Part shown: piece after piece, positions 56,001-63,816 of the stretch
Layout of the letters: every line of letters starts with the position of its first letter
Position numbering within the stretch: position 1 is the first letter of the stretch
Program-made: the position numbers and the translations under genes
Notes under the pieces: generated by a model
The model's database searches: none
The model's input: the letters and a program-made list of their open reading frames with translations, nothing else
Told to the model about the DNA's origin: nothing
DNA from: Azorinus chamasolen
Taxonomy: Eukaryota; Mollusca; Bivalvia; Cardiida; Solecurtidae
Assembly: GCA_963576725.1 (NCBI GenBank)
Contig: OY755239.1
Location: 59,303,453-59,367,452 of the forward strand
Reading direction: 5' to 3'
DNA: 64,000 bases

Positions 56001-59000
56001 AATGATTATTTCTTACATGAATATTGAACAGGCAAAGGGTTAAGACAAATACATGTACATAGTATGAACTATGAAATCAAGATCTGAGATATTCTATATG
56101 CAACTTGAGCAGATTCTGATCAAATGGCTTTTACAGGAGCTGTTTGATCTGGGTCTACTCTGTTTTCAAAGGCATTAAAAAGAGTTTCTTTGAGGTAAAG
56201 GGATAATTGAGCATAAGTCTGGGTAAACGATACAAAGATTTGATTATTGGTTTTAGAAGAATGAGGTTATTGAATTCCATGTAAGTTCATATTCAGTCAT
56301 TCACATGGAGAATAACATGTTTATCAGATTAAAAAATAATTTGTACATTGTAATGTGATTTTTGTTATAAAATATCCAGCAAATTCTAAATTTTTGTGAG
56401 TTATTCAGATAGATTATCCTTTTTAATGTTATCAGATTGGACCCGGCTACCAGCAGAATTGAAGCTCAAGGAAAAAAAGTCAAAGAAGTTGAAAACTGCA
56501 GTAAAACCAAATATACCCAAGAAAAAGAATGTTGATAAGGCCGAAATAGATAAAACACTTGAGGTGAGTTTTTAACTCCTTGTATGCTAAAATCAACCTC
56601 ATATCCTGTGTGCAAACAGTTTGGATTCAGATGAGACAGCTTAATAGAATCAAGCATGGGTTTTGTTAAAGACGGGGGTTTCTATACCCGAGGTTGGTCT
56701 GTTCCTGTCGGAAACGAGCTTTAGCGAGTTTCCGATAAGAACAGACCATCCGAGGGTATAGAACCCCCGGCTTTAACAAAACCCATGCTTGATTATTTTT
56801 CTCGCTGAAATACGCCCTAAAACCAAGTAAATTAACAAATTTTGTGAAGTACTACTTTACATTGCGTAATACGACTTCCATTTCTAATAGCAACAAACTG
56901 CAGTATAACTTTAGGCGTGACACCAACATGATGTCATTTGTTATGACAACCACAAACGTTACATTTTGGCGTAAAATATAAATGACCGAGTGACTACAAA
57001 ACAACGTCTTCGGTTAATTAAATAGGCTTTTAAAGTGTTTATATGATAAATAGAATTTCATATTCGTGCTAATTACTTATATTAATTTTAATTCATAAGG
57101 TTGTTGCCTATAGAAATGTTGGTATAATTCGGTAAGAATTCCTTCCCTTGTATTGATTTTATCCAATCACGCGTACGAATACAATAGTCACGGGGTGTTC
57201 CAGATAAGGATTTCTAGTACGGCTATTTTTAGTAACTAAGCTTATCTAGCACAGCTGAGAAGCGAGAAAATAAATGTAAGAGCTTTCTGATCAGGGTCTG
57301 CTCTGTTTGCATATATGTTGCAGATATAATTCTCTACTGTTTTCTATGGCAATAATTTTTTTTTATTTTATATCTTAACCCATAGCCTGCCAATCACAAC
57401 TATTGTTGCATTTGCAAACAATGTAGACCCAAATGAGAGAGCTCCTATAGGAGCTCTCTCATCTCGGTCTGCACTGTTTGCCATGGAATATCCATGCCTG
57501 CATGCTCTTGCCTGGGAAAACATATTTCAACATATCCTGTGTATTTTTGTAAAGATTTGCCTAATTAATATTCAAGAGGGCAGAGCAGTGCTCAAGCCAG
57601 AGAGCGATTTGGGAGAAAAAGTCTCCTTAAACTTGCTGATTTCTTCCTGTTTTGAGCTGAAGGAGAAGTTTTAATAGATAGAACATATAGGGAGATACAA
57701 AATCAGGAACAAAACTTCTCCCTGAATCCCACTTAACTTTTCCTTGGTGGAGTGCCTCCAGCTTGAGCCCTGCAGAGTGATAAAAAATATGTGGCTGGCT
57801 AAGGGTTAAAGCAAGATTCTAACACTCCTCGCGCACACATCTACATAAACAAAGAAGGGACGTATCTATGTTTGAATTCTCCATAAAACACCGCATGCGC
57901 TGTAACGGCTTAACGTGATGTAATATGGCTTTGGAAATTCAAAAGACAAGAAACGTAGTTATATTCATTGTTTATGATAGGCATCATTAACCCTTGCCCT
58001 GCTGTGAAAAAATAATGTCTGCCCAAATTTGGATTTGGTGTAATTTTGTTTCCATGACGCTTTTGAGAAACTGTGGTTAGAGCATCAAAACGGCTTGGAT
58101 CCAGATGAGATGCAAAGTTACTTAGTGTTACATCTGGATCCAAGCTGTTTACAAATGCAATTCAGGTTGCAGATAGGGGGATAAGGGTTCACTTGATTAG
58201 ATTGAATGTGTGCCTTTCCCTGTTGAATATTCATTTAACCCTTTTCTCCATAAATACGCTTTTCTATGCCTTTGCAAACAGAGTAGACCCAGATCAGAGC
58301 TGTCTCTGTAGGAGCCGTCTAATCAGGGTCTGCTCTGTTTGCTTATGATATAATATAGATATGATTCTACAGTGTCTGCCAGTGCCAAAACTTCCTGTGT
58401 CCATATGTTATTATAACAAATTTATCTAATTAATATTTATGACGTCATTATTTCTCAGATGAATATTAATGGAGGAGAGGGTTAAGAAATAGCAACATCA
58501 TGAATATTTATTATCTGGTTGTTTATATTGGCATAATTATGTACAGAGGACTTTTCGGTAGTGGTAGACACTGTAGAGTTAGATCAACTATGATTTCATA
58601 AGCAAACAGAGCAGACCCTGATCAGACAGCTCCTATAAGAACCATCTGATATAGGTCTACTCTGTTTGCAAAGACATGAAAAAGCATTTCTTTGAGGAAA
58701 TGAGTTAATCCTTAAACCCCATGAAAATTAATGCACGAAATAATGAAAACCAGGATACATATTAGCTGAATTTTTAAATGTGATTAACACAGAAATGTTT
58801 TGCCATGGCAGAAACTATTGATTCATATCAATAAATATATATACATGTATCAAGCAAACAGAGCTGTCTGGTATTTATCCAGTCTGTTGGCGCAGGCATT
58901 AACCCTTCGCTTGCTATTCACGTCAATATACCTACCTGTAAATAGTGAAGACCCAGATGAGACAGCTCCTGCAGGAGCTGTCTCATCAGCGTCTGCACTA

Positions 59001-62000
59001 TTTACAAGTTGATTGTGCAACCAGTGCACTCCACAGCAGTGATTGCACAGCGAACTACTTGTACACAGTGAAGATATATGTAATTATACAACAGAGCATG
59101 GGTAAAGAAGGAGAAATGTATTTTAAAATTCAGCAAGAGAAGGGTTAAGAGTAAAGGATTATACCATTATTGATACCTTTTGATGCCTCTGTAAAATTCA
59201 CTTTTTGAAACCATTGTGATAAATATAGCATTTGTTCCATAGGAGCATCTGCTGTATTTATCACCATGGTTTAAAAATACTATGCAATTCTAAATTGTTC
59301 GTTTTTTCTAGTAATTGCTCCTAGTCCTAGATTTATTTAAGGAGTTTGGGTGTAAAAATATCATTGAGGGAATGAGTTAAAATATTTCTAGTTGCACATA
59401 GTCTTAGAAGCTATTTGTCCCTTTATATCCATTCCCTTCGTATAAACGCCTTTTCATGCATCTGATTACAGAGTTAGACCAAGGTCAGACAGCTCCTATA
59501 GGAGCCATCTGATCTGGGTCTGCTCTGTTTGCTAATGAAATTTCGATAGATCTGTTTCTCTAGTTTCTAAATTGGGTACATTGTTCCAGCTTCCATATTT
59601 CATTATAACCAATTTGTTCATAAATATTCATTACTTATTGAAATTAGGAATAGATATAGAACAAGGAAAGCATTAATTCTTGATGTCATTTTTGACAGAA
59701 TCTAGAAAAGAAGGAGGATGAGACTGGGGACGTGGAGGAGGAAAACGAGAAAGAGGAGGAGAAGGATGAGGACGAAGAGATTGAGGAAGGAGAGGTGTAC
59801 GATGAGGAGGATTTAGAGGAGGTACGTCAGAAGTCTAGACAAGAGCAGTATTTTGCCATTTGCACATTTCTTTGATAACCATCTGAATGTGCCAGTGGGA
59901 AATGATTGTACTGGCATTTGCAAATAGTGTAGACCCAGATCAGAGGGAACCTAGAGGAACCCTCTGATTAGGGTCTGCACTGGTTGTCATTCAAATTTCA
60001 AAATCCTCTCGTGAGTTATACTCCTTTCATACTGAATAGGGGGTGGGGGGAGGGGATGGGGGAAGAGGGTTGCATACTATACACTAGAACACAAATTATC
60101 TAATTTCCCCATGTTTATTGACAGGAAAGACACGGACATACATGACGACGTTGACTACTAACATGGAATAATAACAAAACATGTACCAATTCCCTGATAT
60201 TATCCTTACAAAATGGTATTTAGTTTCAGTGCAGTCTATGCATGGTGTAATTGGTTGTAAAGTGCATTTATATATGGTAAAAAATATTGAAAAGATTGCT
60301 TCTATTGTCACCTTGATCAAATCTTTCACACATTATAATATTTGCATTAACCCTTTCCTTCATATAAATGTGTTTTCACGCATTTGCAAACAGAGTAGAC
60401 TCAAATCAGGGTTCAGGGTCTTTTCTGTTGGCTGATGGAACTTGAAAGATCTGTTCCTTTACTTTCTAAAATGGCTACAATGTTCTACCTTCCACATTTC
60501 GTTTTTCAGTAGGCATTGAAATTTGGAATAAACATAAAACAGGGAAAGGATTATTCTTTACTCCATAGATATGCCTTTTGATACCTTTGCAAACAGAGTA
60601 GATCCAGATTAACCAGTTACTCCATAAATATGCCTTTTTATGCCTTTGTAGAGTAGACCCAGATCAGACGACTCTTGTAGGAGCCGTCTGCTCAGGGTCT
60701 GCTCTGCTTATGATAGATCGGATTCTAGAGTTTCTGTCATGATAAAAATACCCTAAGTGTTGTTATTTATTCTAACAACAATATAGTTCTTTTTCTTATT
60801 TTTTGCCAATTAAATGACTGGATTAGAGTTATTTCCCTTTGCTTCATGCACATCGGTTAAAAGTGAAGCTAATATTTTATTACAGTAAACTCTTGGTAAT
60901 GTTAACATTCAAATAAGTTTCATTAGCAGCCTTTAAGACACATGGCAGCTTAAGGCAGGGTGACATTCATGCAGATAGCTCCTAAAGGAGCTTTCTTTCT
61001 GCATGACTATCACCCTACATTAAGAAACCATCTGCCTAAAAAAATTATTTGCTAAATGTTCATATTAGTGGGGTAAAACTGTATTGTATCCTCTTCTATT
61101 TTTGATGATGAGTGTATTTATTATATTGATCAGAAAAATTATCAAAGTTTCATCTTCAAACTTTATTGATCTTGTGCCTCATTAGTGGATTAACCCTTTC
61201 CTCCATGAATACCCCTTTCTACGCCTCTGTATTAGTCACTTCTTGACACCATTGTGATAGAGCATTTGCTCCTATAGGAGCAAATGCTCTATTTATCACA
61301 ATGGTTTCAAACTACAAAATTCTAATTTTTTCTTTTTCTCTAGTTAATGCTCCTTTTTGGTGGATTCATTCAGAGGTGGGATCAAAAAATAGCATATGAG
61401 GTAATGGGTTAAAATACATGGCAGCTTAAAACAGGGTGACAATCATGCAGATAGCTCCTAAATGTTCATATTAGAGAGGTAAAACTGTATGTATCCTCTT
61501 CTATATTTGATGATGAGTGTATTTATCATATTTGATTGGAAAAATTATCAAAGTTTTTTTCTTCAAACTTTTTTGGTCCTGTGCCTCATTAGTGGATTTA
61601 TTTATTTTGTGATTTTGAAGAAAAATTAAGTTGTTGACAGCCTGCAACACTTTTCATAAATAGTGCGCACAAGAATGTACCAACTTATGACCAGCACTTA
61701 CTGGTACACTGAGAATAAGAATGACATGATGCTCAATGAACAACCATCAATGATTTATTTTAAAACAGTTTTAACCCTTTCCCTCATATAAACATGTTTT
61801 TACGCATTTGCAAACAGAGTAGACCAAGATCAGATGGCTCCTAAAGGAGCCGTCTGATCAGGGTCTACTCTGTTTGCTGATAGAATTTGATAGATCTGGG
61901 TTTTTTTACTTTAAAAAATGGCTACAATGTTCCACTGTCCATATTTCATCATAACTATGTTGTCCATGAATCTTGAATAGGTAATGAAGCTTTTACTAAA

Positions 62001-62633
62001 TACAGAACAGGGAAAGGGTTAAAGGCAAACATCTGAGTTTGATCTTTGCAAAATTCTTTAATAAATTACATTCATGAAATGCCTAGACTTGTTAAAACAT
62101 TACTATTTCCACAAGAAATTCTATTTTCAATATTTAACGCTTTAAGGTTTTATAGTAATGTATATCAAAATTTTACTCTTTGATTCTTGTCTCAGCGCAG
62201 GAATATCTGGGTGGAAACTTGCAGCTGACTATATAATGTAGGCCATGAGCTTGTTTTACACCAGATCTTCCTGCCTTTGAACTTTTAAAAGACAGAAATG
62301 AAAGAGTCAAAAATTAATATATGCACAGAAATACCTCTTGGGTCTTCCTCCACCTGTAATTAGCTGGATGTTGTAATATGGCTGAACTGTTAAAACGACG
62401 TAAAACCCTATACACACAAACAATTATAATTCCATAAGCAAACAGGACAGACCCTGATCTGGGTCTGCTCTGTTTGCAAAGGCAAGAAAGGCGTATCTAT
62501 GAAGTAAAGGTTTGACTATACATATATCTTGTGTTTTACTTACCAGGAGACAGACTATGCCATGGCATATTTCGATAATGGGGAGGGCTATGGAGATGAT
62601 GATGGTGATGACGATGAGGGACCAGTCTACTGA
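46971..62633 (+). CDS. POLR3G: POLR3G/POLR3GL-type RNA polymerase III subunit RPC7 (whole gene, 5 exons)
   Basis: RPC7 belongs to the RPC3-RPC6-RPC7 trimer that acts in Pol III initiation in the nucleus. I joined 46971-47087, 54576-54771, 56436-56563, 59699-59821 and 62547-62633: 651 nt, 216 residues plus stop; human POLR3G and POLR3GL are about 220. Seen in order: the glycine/arginine start MAGRGRGRGKTVSFDVQALG; PPPLFP; KPVPL; EEL-EYILALKQEF; DIERYSDKY; PDWTRLP; a lysine-rich segment (KKSKKLK, PKKKN); and a long Glu/Asp tail ending in ETDYAMAYFDNGEGYGDDDG and VY. All introns are GT..AG and all phases agree. Vertebrates have two paralogues, so which one this equals cannot be decided; it is probably the single pre-duplication form. 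Intron 1 is 7.5 kb and packed with mobile DNA. Confidence 0.95.
47107..47376. mobile_element. HINE-like repeat, TTTAGCTCGTC type
   Basis: Hairpin AGCTCGTCTGTTTCGAAGAA / AAGTCGAGCT at the left; CACGGCTCTTGTTT at the right, the same CTCTTGTT end as the other HINE-like elements. Confidence 0.55.
47421..48885. mobile_element. Foldback-type element with TTTCGCTACCC arrays as inverted ends, 1.46 kb
   Basis: 47425-47525 holds six TTTCGCTAC copies; 48770-48875 holds the inverse GTAGCGAAA array. The spacer words ACCATTTCGCTACAGTCATT and GAAGTCATTTCGCTACCC match in inverted order. The interior contains a pogo-like MITE and GTTCGTCGACCTTA repeats (48170-48240). Confidence 0.8.
47699..47895. mobile_element. 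Pogo/Tc1-like MITE, 197 bp, TA flanks
   Basis: CAGTAAACCTCATCTAAAGT to GCATTAGCGGGGTTTTACTG, with the AATGCAGGACAAAGGTAAT hairpin. Confidence 0.82.
49123..49275 (+). mobile_element. A3 MITE, left part
   Basis: TTAACCTTTTCCTTAATAC, core GATCAGATGGTTCCAG, then TCTGACTCTACATTTTCTAC and an abrupt end. Confidence 0.65.
49334..49420 (-). other. Cysteine-rich open stretch, possible exon fragment
   Basis: Reads GCPRERGKDIICLSQEDCDG then CLSG before a possible donor GTAGTT. Cysteine spacing fits no domain I can name; may be chance. Confidence 0.2.
49606..50021 (+). pseudogene. Protein-coding debris with a zinc-knuckle-like stretch
   Basis: 49606-49839 reads YVCSKCEKLYANKNCARKHA; 49851-50021, in another frame, reads LTRKTPDRDDIHEMKSQF, PLPERYLDEI and TCNPYTELG then stop. 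Codon-like composition suggests a decayed mobile-element gene, but I cannot assign a family. Confidence 0.35.
50078..50306 (-). mobile_element. B TTAA hairpin MITE
   Basis: TTAACCCATTACCTCATAGG to TGTGAGAGAATGGGTTAA. Confidence 0.92.
50404..50578. mobile_element. Family D hairpin MITE
   Basis: GTCCATGCTTATAAAGC to TTTTATAAGCATGGAC; left arm carries the duplicated GTTCTCAAGCTTTTGATTGG segment. Confidence 0.85.
50806..54403 (+). mobile_element. HINE/pearl-like element with duplicated response-element-rich array, 3.6 kb
   Basis: Starts TTTTTATGCCCCCAAAG and a GT/GGGT microsatellite (50865-50941), then about nine units of roughly 150 bp to 52395. The whole block including the start and microsatellite is repeated from about 52416 to 53985. 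53991-54195 is tandemly repeated at 54196-54403, each ending GGGGGCATTTGTCACCC and CTCTTGTT. Units carry AGGTCACTGTGACCT and TTGACCTTTGACC. Intron 1 of POLR3G. Confidence 0.82.
50865..50941 (+). repeat. GT/GGGT microsatellite
   Basis: Alternating GTGTGTGTGT and GGGTGGGTGGGT; a shorter version lies at 52462-52515 in the duplicated block. Confidence 0.9.
54576..54771 (+). CDS. POLR3G: POLR3G exon 2
   Basis: Acceptor TTGCAG; reads FKPVPLLQSEELEYILALKQ and RRDIERYSDKYQ, the most conserved RPC7 block (human KPVPL..EEYMLALKQEL..DIERYS). Ends in phase 1 at donor GTTTGT. Confidence 0.95.
54786..55015 (+). mobile_element. B TTAA MITE next to POLR3G exon 2
   Basis: TTAACCCTTTCCTCCATA to CTATGAGGTAATGGGTTAA; begins 15 bp after the exon. 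Confidence 0.92.
55059..55290 (-). mobile_element. A2 MITE
   Basis: TTAACCCTTTACTCCATG; core AAGCAAACAGAGCAGACCCTG; right end lost. Confidence 0.8.
55425..55555 (+). mobile_element. A-type MITE fragment cut by a TTTAGCTCATC repeat
   Basis: GTTACTCCTTAGATACAG, core, GTTGGCTTAATAAATGA, then TTTTTAGCTCATCTG. Confidence 0.55.
55789..56043 (+). mobile_element. A3 TTAA MITE
   Basis: TTAACCCTTTCCGACCTA to AACAGGCAAAGGGTTAA. Confidence 0.88.
56090..56205 (-). repeat. A-type core with right end
   Basis: CAACTTGAGCAGATTCTGAT .. GTCTACTCTGTTTTCAAAGG and TGAGGTAAAGGGATAA. Confidence 0.55.
56436..56563 (+). CDS. POLR3G: POLR3G exon 3
   Basis: Its first two bases complete an aspartate, giving PDWTRLPAEL (human PDWRRLPREM). 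A lysine-rich, probably nuclear-targeting segment follows. Donor GTGAGT after LEV-like ..KTLE; phase 0. Confidence 0.94.
56646..56795. mobile_element. Long hairpin element in POLR3G intron 3
   Basis: AATCAAGCATGGGTTTTGTT mirrored by AACAAAACCCATGCTTGATT; arms of about 65 bp, GGAAACGAGCTTTAGCGAG at the tip. Confidence 0.85.
56796..57269. other. Intronic, nothing recognised
   Basis: Bounded by TTTTTCTCGCT and AGCGAGAAAATAAA, which are inverted and may mark another element; the interior has no recognised feature. Confidence 0.35.
57375..57809. mobile_element. Family L TTAA MITE with a family J insert
   Basis: TTAACCCATAGCCTGCCA and TGGCTGGCTAAGGGTTAA; core AAACAATGTAGACCCAAATG with GAGAGCTCCTATAGGAGCTC. 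57590-57770 contains AGAACATATAGGGAGAT as at 42145. Confidence 0.75.
57987..58191. mobile_element. Family G TTAA MITE
   Basis: TTAACCCTTGCCCTGCTG to GATAAGGGTTCA; core CGGCTTGGATCCAGATGAG and CTGGATCCAAGCTGTTTAC. Confidence 0.75.
58235..58485 (+). mobile_element. A2 TTAA MITE
   Basis: TTAACCCTTTTCTCCATAAA to ATGGAGGAGAGGGTTAA. Confidence 0.9.
58482..58707 (-). mobile_element. A2 MITE sharing TTAA
   Basis: Left end shortened to TTAAGAAATAGC; core AAGCAAACAGAGCAGACCCTG; right end TTGAGGAAATGAGTTAA. Confidence 0.8.
58704..58902 (-). mobile_element. Decayed A2 MITE sharing TTAA on both sides
   Basis: TTAATCCTTAAACCCCATG; core reduced to AGCAAACAGAGCTGTCTGG; ends at the TTAA of the next element. 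Confidence 0.6.
58899..59148. mobile_element. Family H TTAA MITE, copy 2 (250 bp)
   Basis: TTAACCCTTCGCTTGCTA to GCAAGAGAAGGGTTAA; nearly identical to 13403-13652, only scattered substitutions. Confidence 0.88.
59158..59380 (+). mobile_element. B MITE, decayed
   Basis: ACCATTGTGATAAATATAGC .. ATTTATCACCATGG; right end TTGAGGGAATGAGTTAA. Confidence 0.78.
59425..59676 (+). mobile_element. A1 MITE beside POLR3G exon 4
   Basis: TCCATTCCCTTCGTATAAAC to ACAAGGAAAGCATTAA; ends 23 bp before the exon. Confidence 0.85.
59699..59821 (+). CDS. POLR3G: POLR3G exon 4 (acidic tail)
   Basis: 41 codons, mostly Glu, Asp and Lys, typical of RPC7 C-terminal tails; acceptor TGACAG, donor GTACGT, phase 0 on both sides. 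An A1 MITE ends about 25 bp upstream of the acceptor. Confidence 0.92.
59905..59990. repeat. Short G/A-type core
   Basis: TTTGCAAATAGTGTAGACCC, GAGGGAACCTAGAGGAACCCTC, GGGTCTGCACTGGTTG. Confidence 0.6.
60347..60553 (+). mobile_element. A1 MITE with deleted hairpin
   Basis: TTAACCCTTTCCTTCATAT, GCAAACAGAGTAGACTC joined to CAGGGTCTTTTCTG, end ACAGGGAAAGGATTA. Confidence 0.8.
60553..60730 (+). mobile_element. Two overlapping A2 left ends with one core
   Basis: CTTTACTCCATAGATATGCC and, 65 bp later, AGTTACTCCATAAATATGCC precede one core GACGACTCTTGTAGGAGCCG. Confidence 0.65.
60883..61081. mobile_element. Pogo/Tc1-like MITE, 199 bp, TA flanks
   Basis: CAGTAAACTCTTGGTAATG to TATTAGTGGGGTAAAACTG; hairpin GCAGGGTGACATTCATGCAG. 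Confidence 0.78.
60938..61598 (+). repeat. Direct duplication with a B MITE at its junction
   Basis: 60938-61189 (ACATGGCAGCTTAAG to CTCATTAGTGGAT) recurs at 61417-61598 with an internal deletion; the B MITE 61190-61412 sits exactly between. Confidence 0.75.
61190..61412 (+). mobile_element. B TTAA MITE
   Basis: TTAACCCTTTCCTCCATG to CATATGAGGTAATGGGTTAA; one hairpin arm lacks ATAAAT. Confidence 0.9.
61771..62022 (+). mobile_element. A1 TTAA MITE
   Basis: TTAACCCTTTCCCTCATA to AACAGGGAAAGGGTTAA; perfect hairpin. Confidence 0.93.
62425..62515 (-). repeat. A2 core and right end beside POLR3G exon 5
   Basis: AAGCAAACAGGACAGACCCTG joined to TCTGGGTCTGCTCTGTTTGC, then CTATGAAGTAAAGGTTTGA; the hairpin itself is deleted. 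31 bp before the exon. Confidence 0.65.
62547..62633 (+). CDS. POLR3G: POLR3G exon 5 (C-terminus and stop)
   Basis: 28 codons reading ETDYAMAYFDNGEGYGDDDG then an acidic run ending PVY and TGA; the human tail is ENDYINSYFEDGDDFG..ATY. Acceptor TTACCAG. A pogo-like MITE starts about 20 bp after the stop, so it lies in the 3' UTR. Confidence 0.94.
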   Translation, partial: ETDYAMAYFDNGEGYGDDDGDDDEGPVY

Positions 62634-62652
62634 TCTGAGACCTGATGTTTCA

Positions 62653-62815
62653 GTACAAGAGAACCTGTCTAATGTGACCACTTTATGAATAAGCATTCGT
62701 GTCTGTAATGGCAGGTGGTTACTTAATGTAGGACAGTAGTTATGCTAAAAGCTCCCATAGGAGCTTTCTGTGTAACATTATTGCATTCATCTACCACATG
62801 CCTTTAAGAACCAAA
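62653..62815. mobile_element. Pogo-like MITE in the POLR3G 3' UTR
   Basis: GAGAACCTGTCTAATGTGAC, GGCAGGTGGTTACTTAATG, AAAGCTCCCATAGGAGCTTT; right terminus lost. Confidence 0.65.
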
Positions 62816-62832
62816 ATCATGTTTGTGGTTGT

Positions 62833-63082
62833 TCAACTCTTTCCCTCATATAAATGTGTTTTTATGCATTTTCATACAGAGTAGACCCAGATCAGATGGC
62901 TCCTAGAGCAGCCGTCTGATCAGGGTCTGCTCTGTTTGCTAATAGAGTTTGAAAGATTTGTTTCTTTGCTTTCTAAAATGTCTACAATGTTCCACCTTCC
63001 ATATTTCTTTATAACTATTTTGTTAATGAATATTCAGTAGGTATTGAAATTTGGGTAAAAAATACAACAGGGAAAGGGTTAA
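62833..63082 (+). mobile_element. A1 MITE, 250 bp
   Basis: TTCAACTCTTTCCCTCATAT to AACAGGGAAAGGGTTAA. Confidence 0.92.
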
Positions 63083-63190
63083 GGATGGGTTTTGTGCATT
63101 GAACTTGAGGAGCAAACTCAACATAAGCTTTCCTTTTATTGTGGGACTTGTATGCCCTGTGATGACTGCTTGATGGCTCAAACCTTGCCC

Positions 63191-63433
63191 TTAAACCCTT
63201 TCCCTCATATAAATGCTTTTTCGCACATTTTGCAAACAGAGTAGACCAATAACAGACGGCCCCTGTAGGAGCCGTCTGTTTAGGGTCTGGTCTTTTTGCT
63301 TATGAAATTATTATAGACCTGACTCTAAACTTTCTACCAATAACAAAACATCTTATGTACATATACCATTATAAAAATTCAGCTAATAAATATTCATGGT
63401 GTCATTTATTATATTGAACAGGGAAAGGGTTCA
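63191..63433 (+). mobile_element. A3 MITE
   Basis: TTAAACCCTTTCCCTCATAT to AACAGGGAAAGGGTTCA; contains the intact TTTCTACCAATAAC site discussed for the TRIM. Confidence 0.9.
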
Positions 63434-63559
63434 CTTATATATACTACATATTTTCCATAGTTACTGTAGGTATTGGGACTCCTAATCTTCCCTATCTACC
63501 AATATATTTATAAAGCTGAATAATTCAATTTGGCAACATTTGAATTATACTGGCATAAA

Positions 63560-63640
63560 AGCAAATGGTGTAGCCTCAGATCAAACTGCTCATGAAGGAG
63601 CAGTTTGATCTGGGTCTGCACAGTTTGCCTTAGTTTTGTA
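63560..63640. repeat. Family O short hairpin
   Basis: GATCAAACTGCTCATGAAGG and AGCAGTTTGATC between GCAAATGGTGTAG and CTGCACAGTTTGC. Confidence 0.6.
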
Positions 63641-63816
63641 TGTCCGAATTCTTTGTGTAATTAGAGTTGTTAGGTCTTTTGTACAGTTGTCCCAGAAAGG
63701 GGCATTGATAGAAATTAATGTGATACAAGAAATATGTGTGTGCTAAGTGATTGTCATCTGCTAATATTGTCATATGCAACTATTCACATTTAAAGTTAAT
63801 TTTTTCTTCTGTTTGT

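Noticed and set aside
60121..60160. Possible alternative last exon of POLR3G (acceptor TTGACAG, acidic reading KDTDIHDDVDY)
   Set aside because: With the phase of exon 4 the frame gives only six residues (ERHGHT) before a stop; the acidic reading needs a different phase. The exon at 62547 fits in phase and matches the family's tail.
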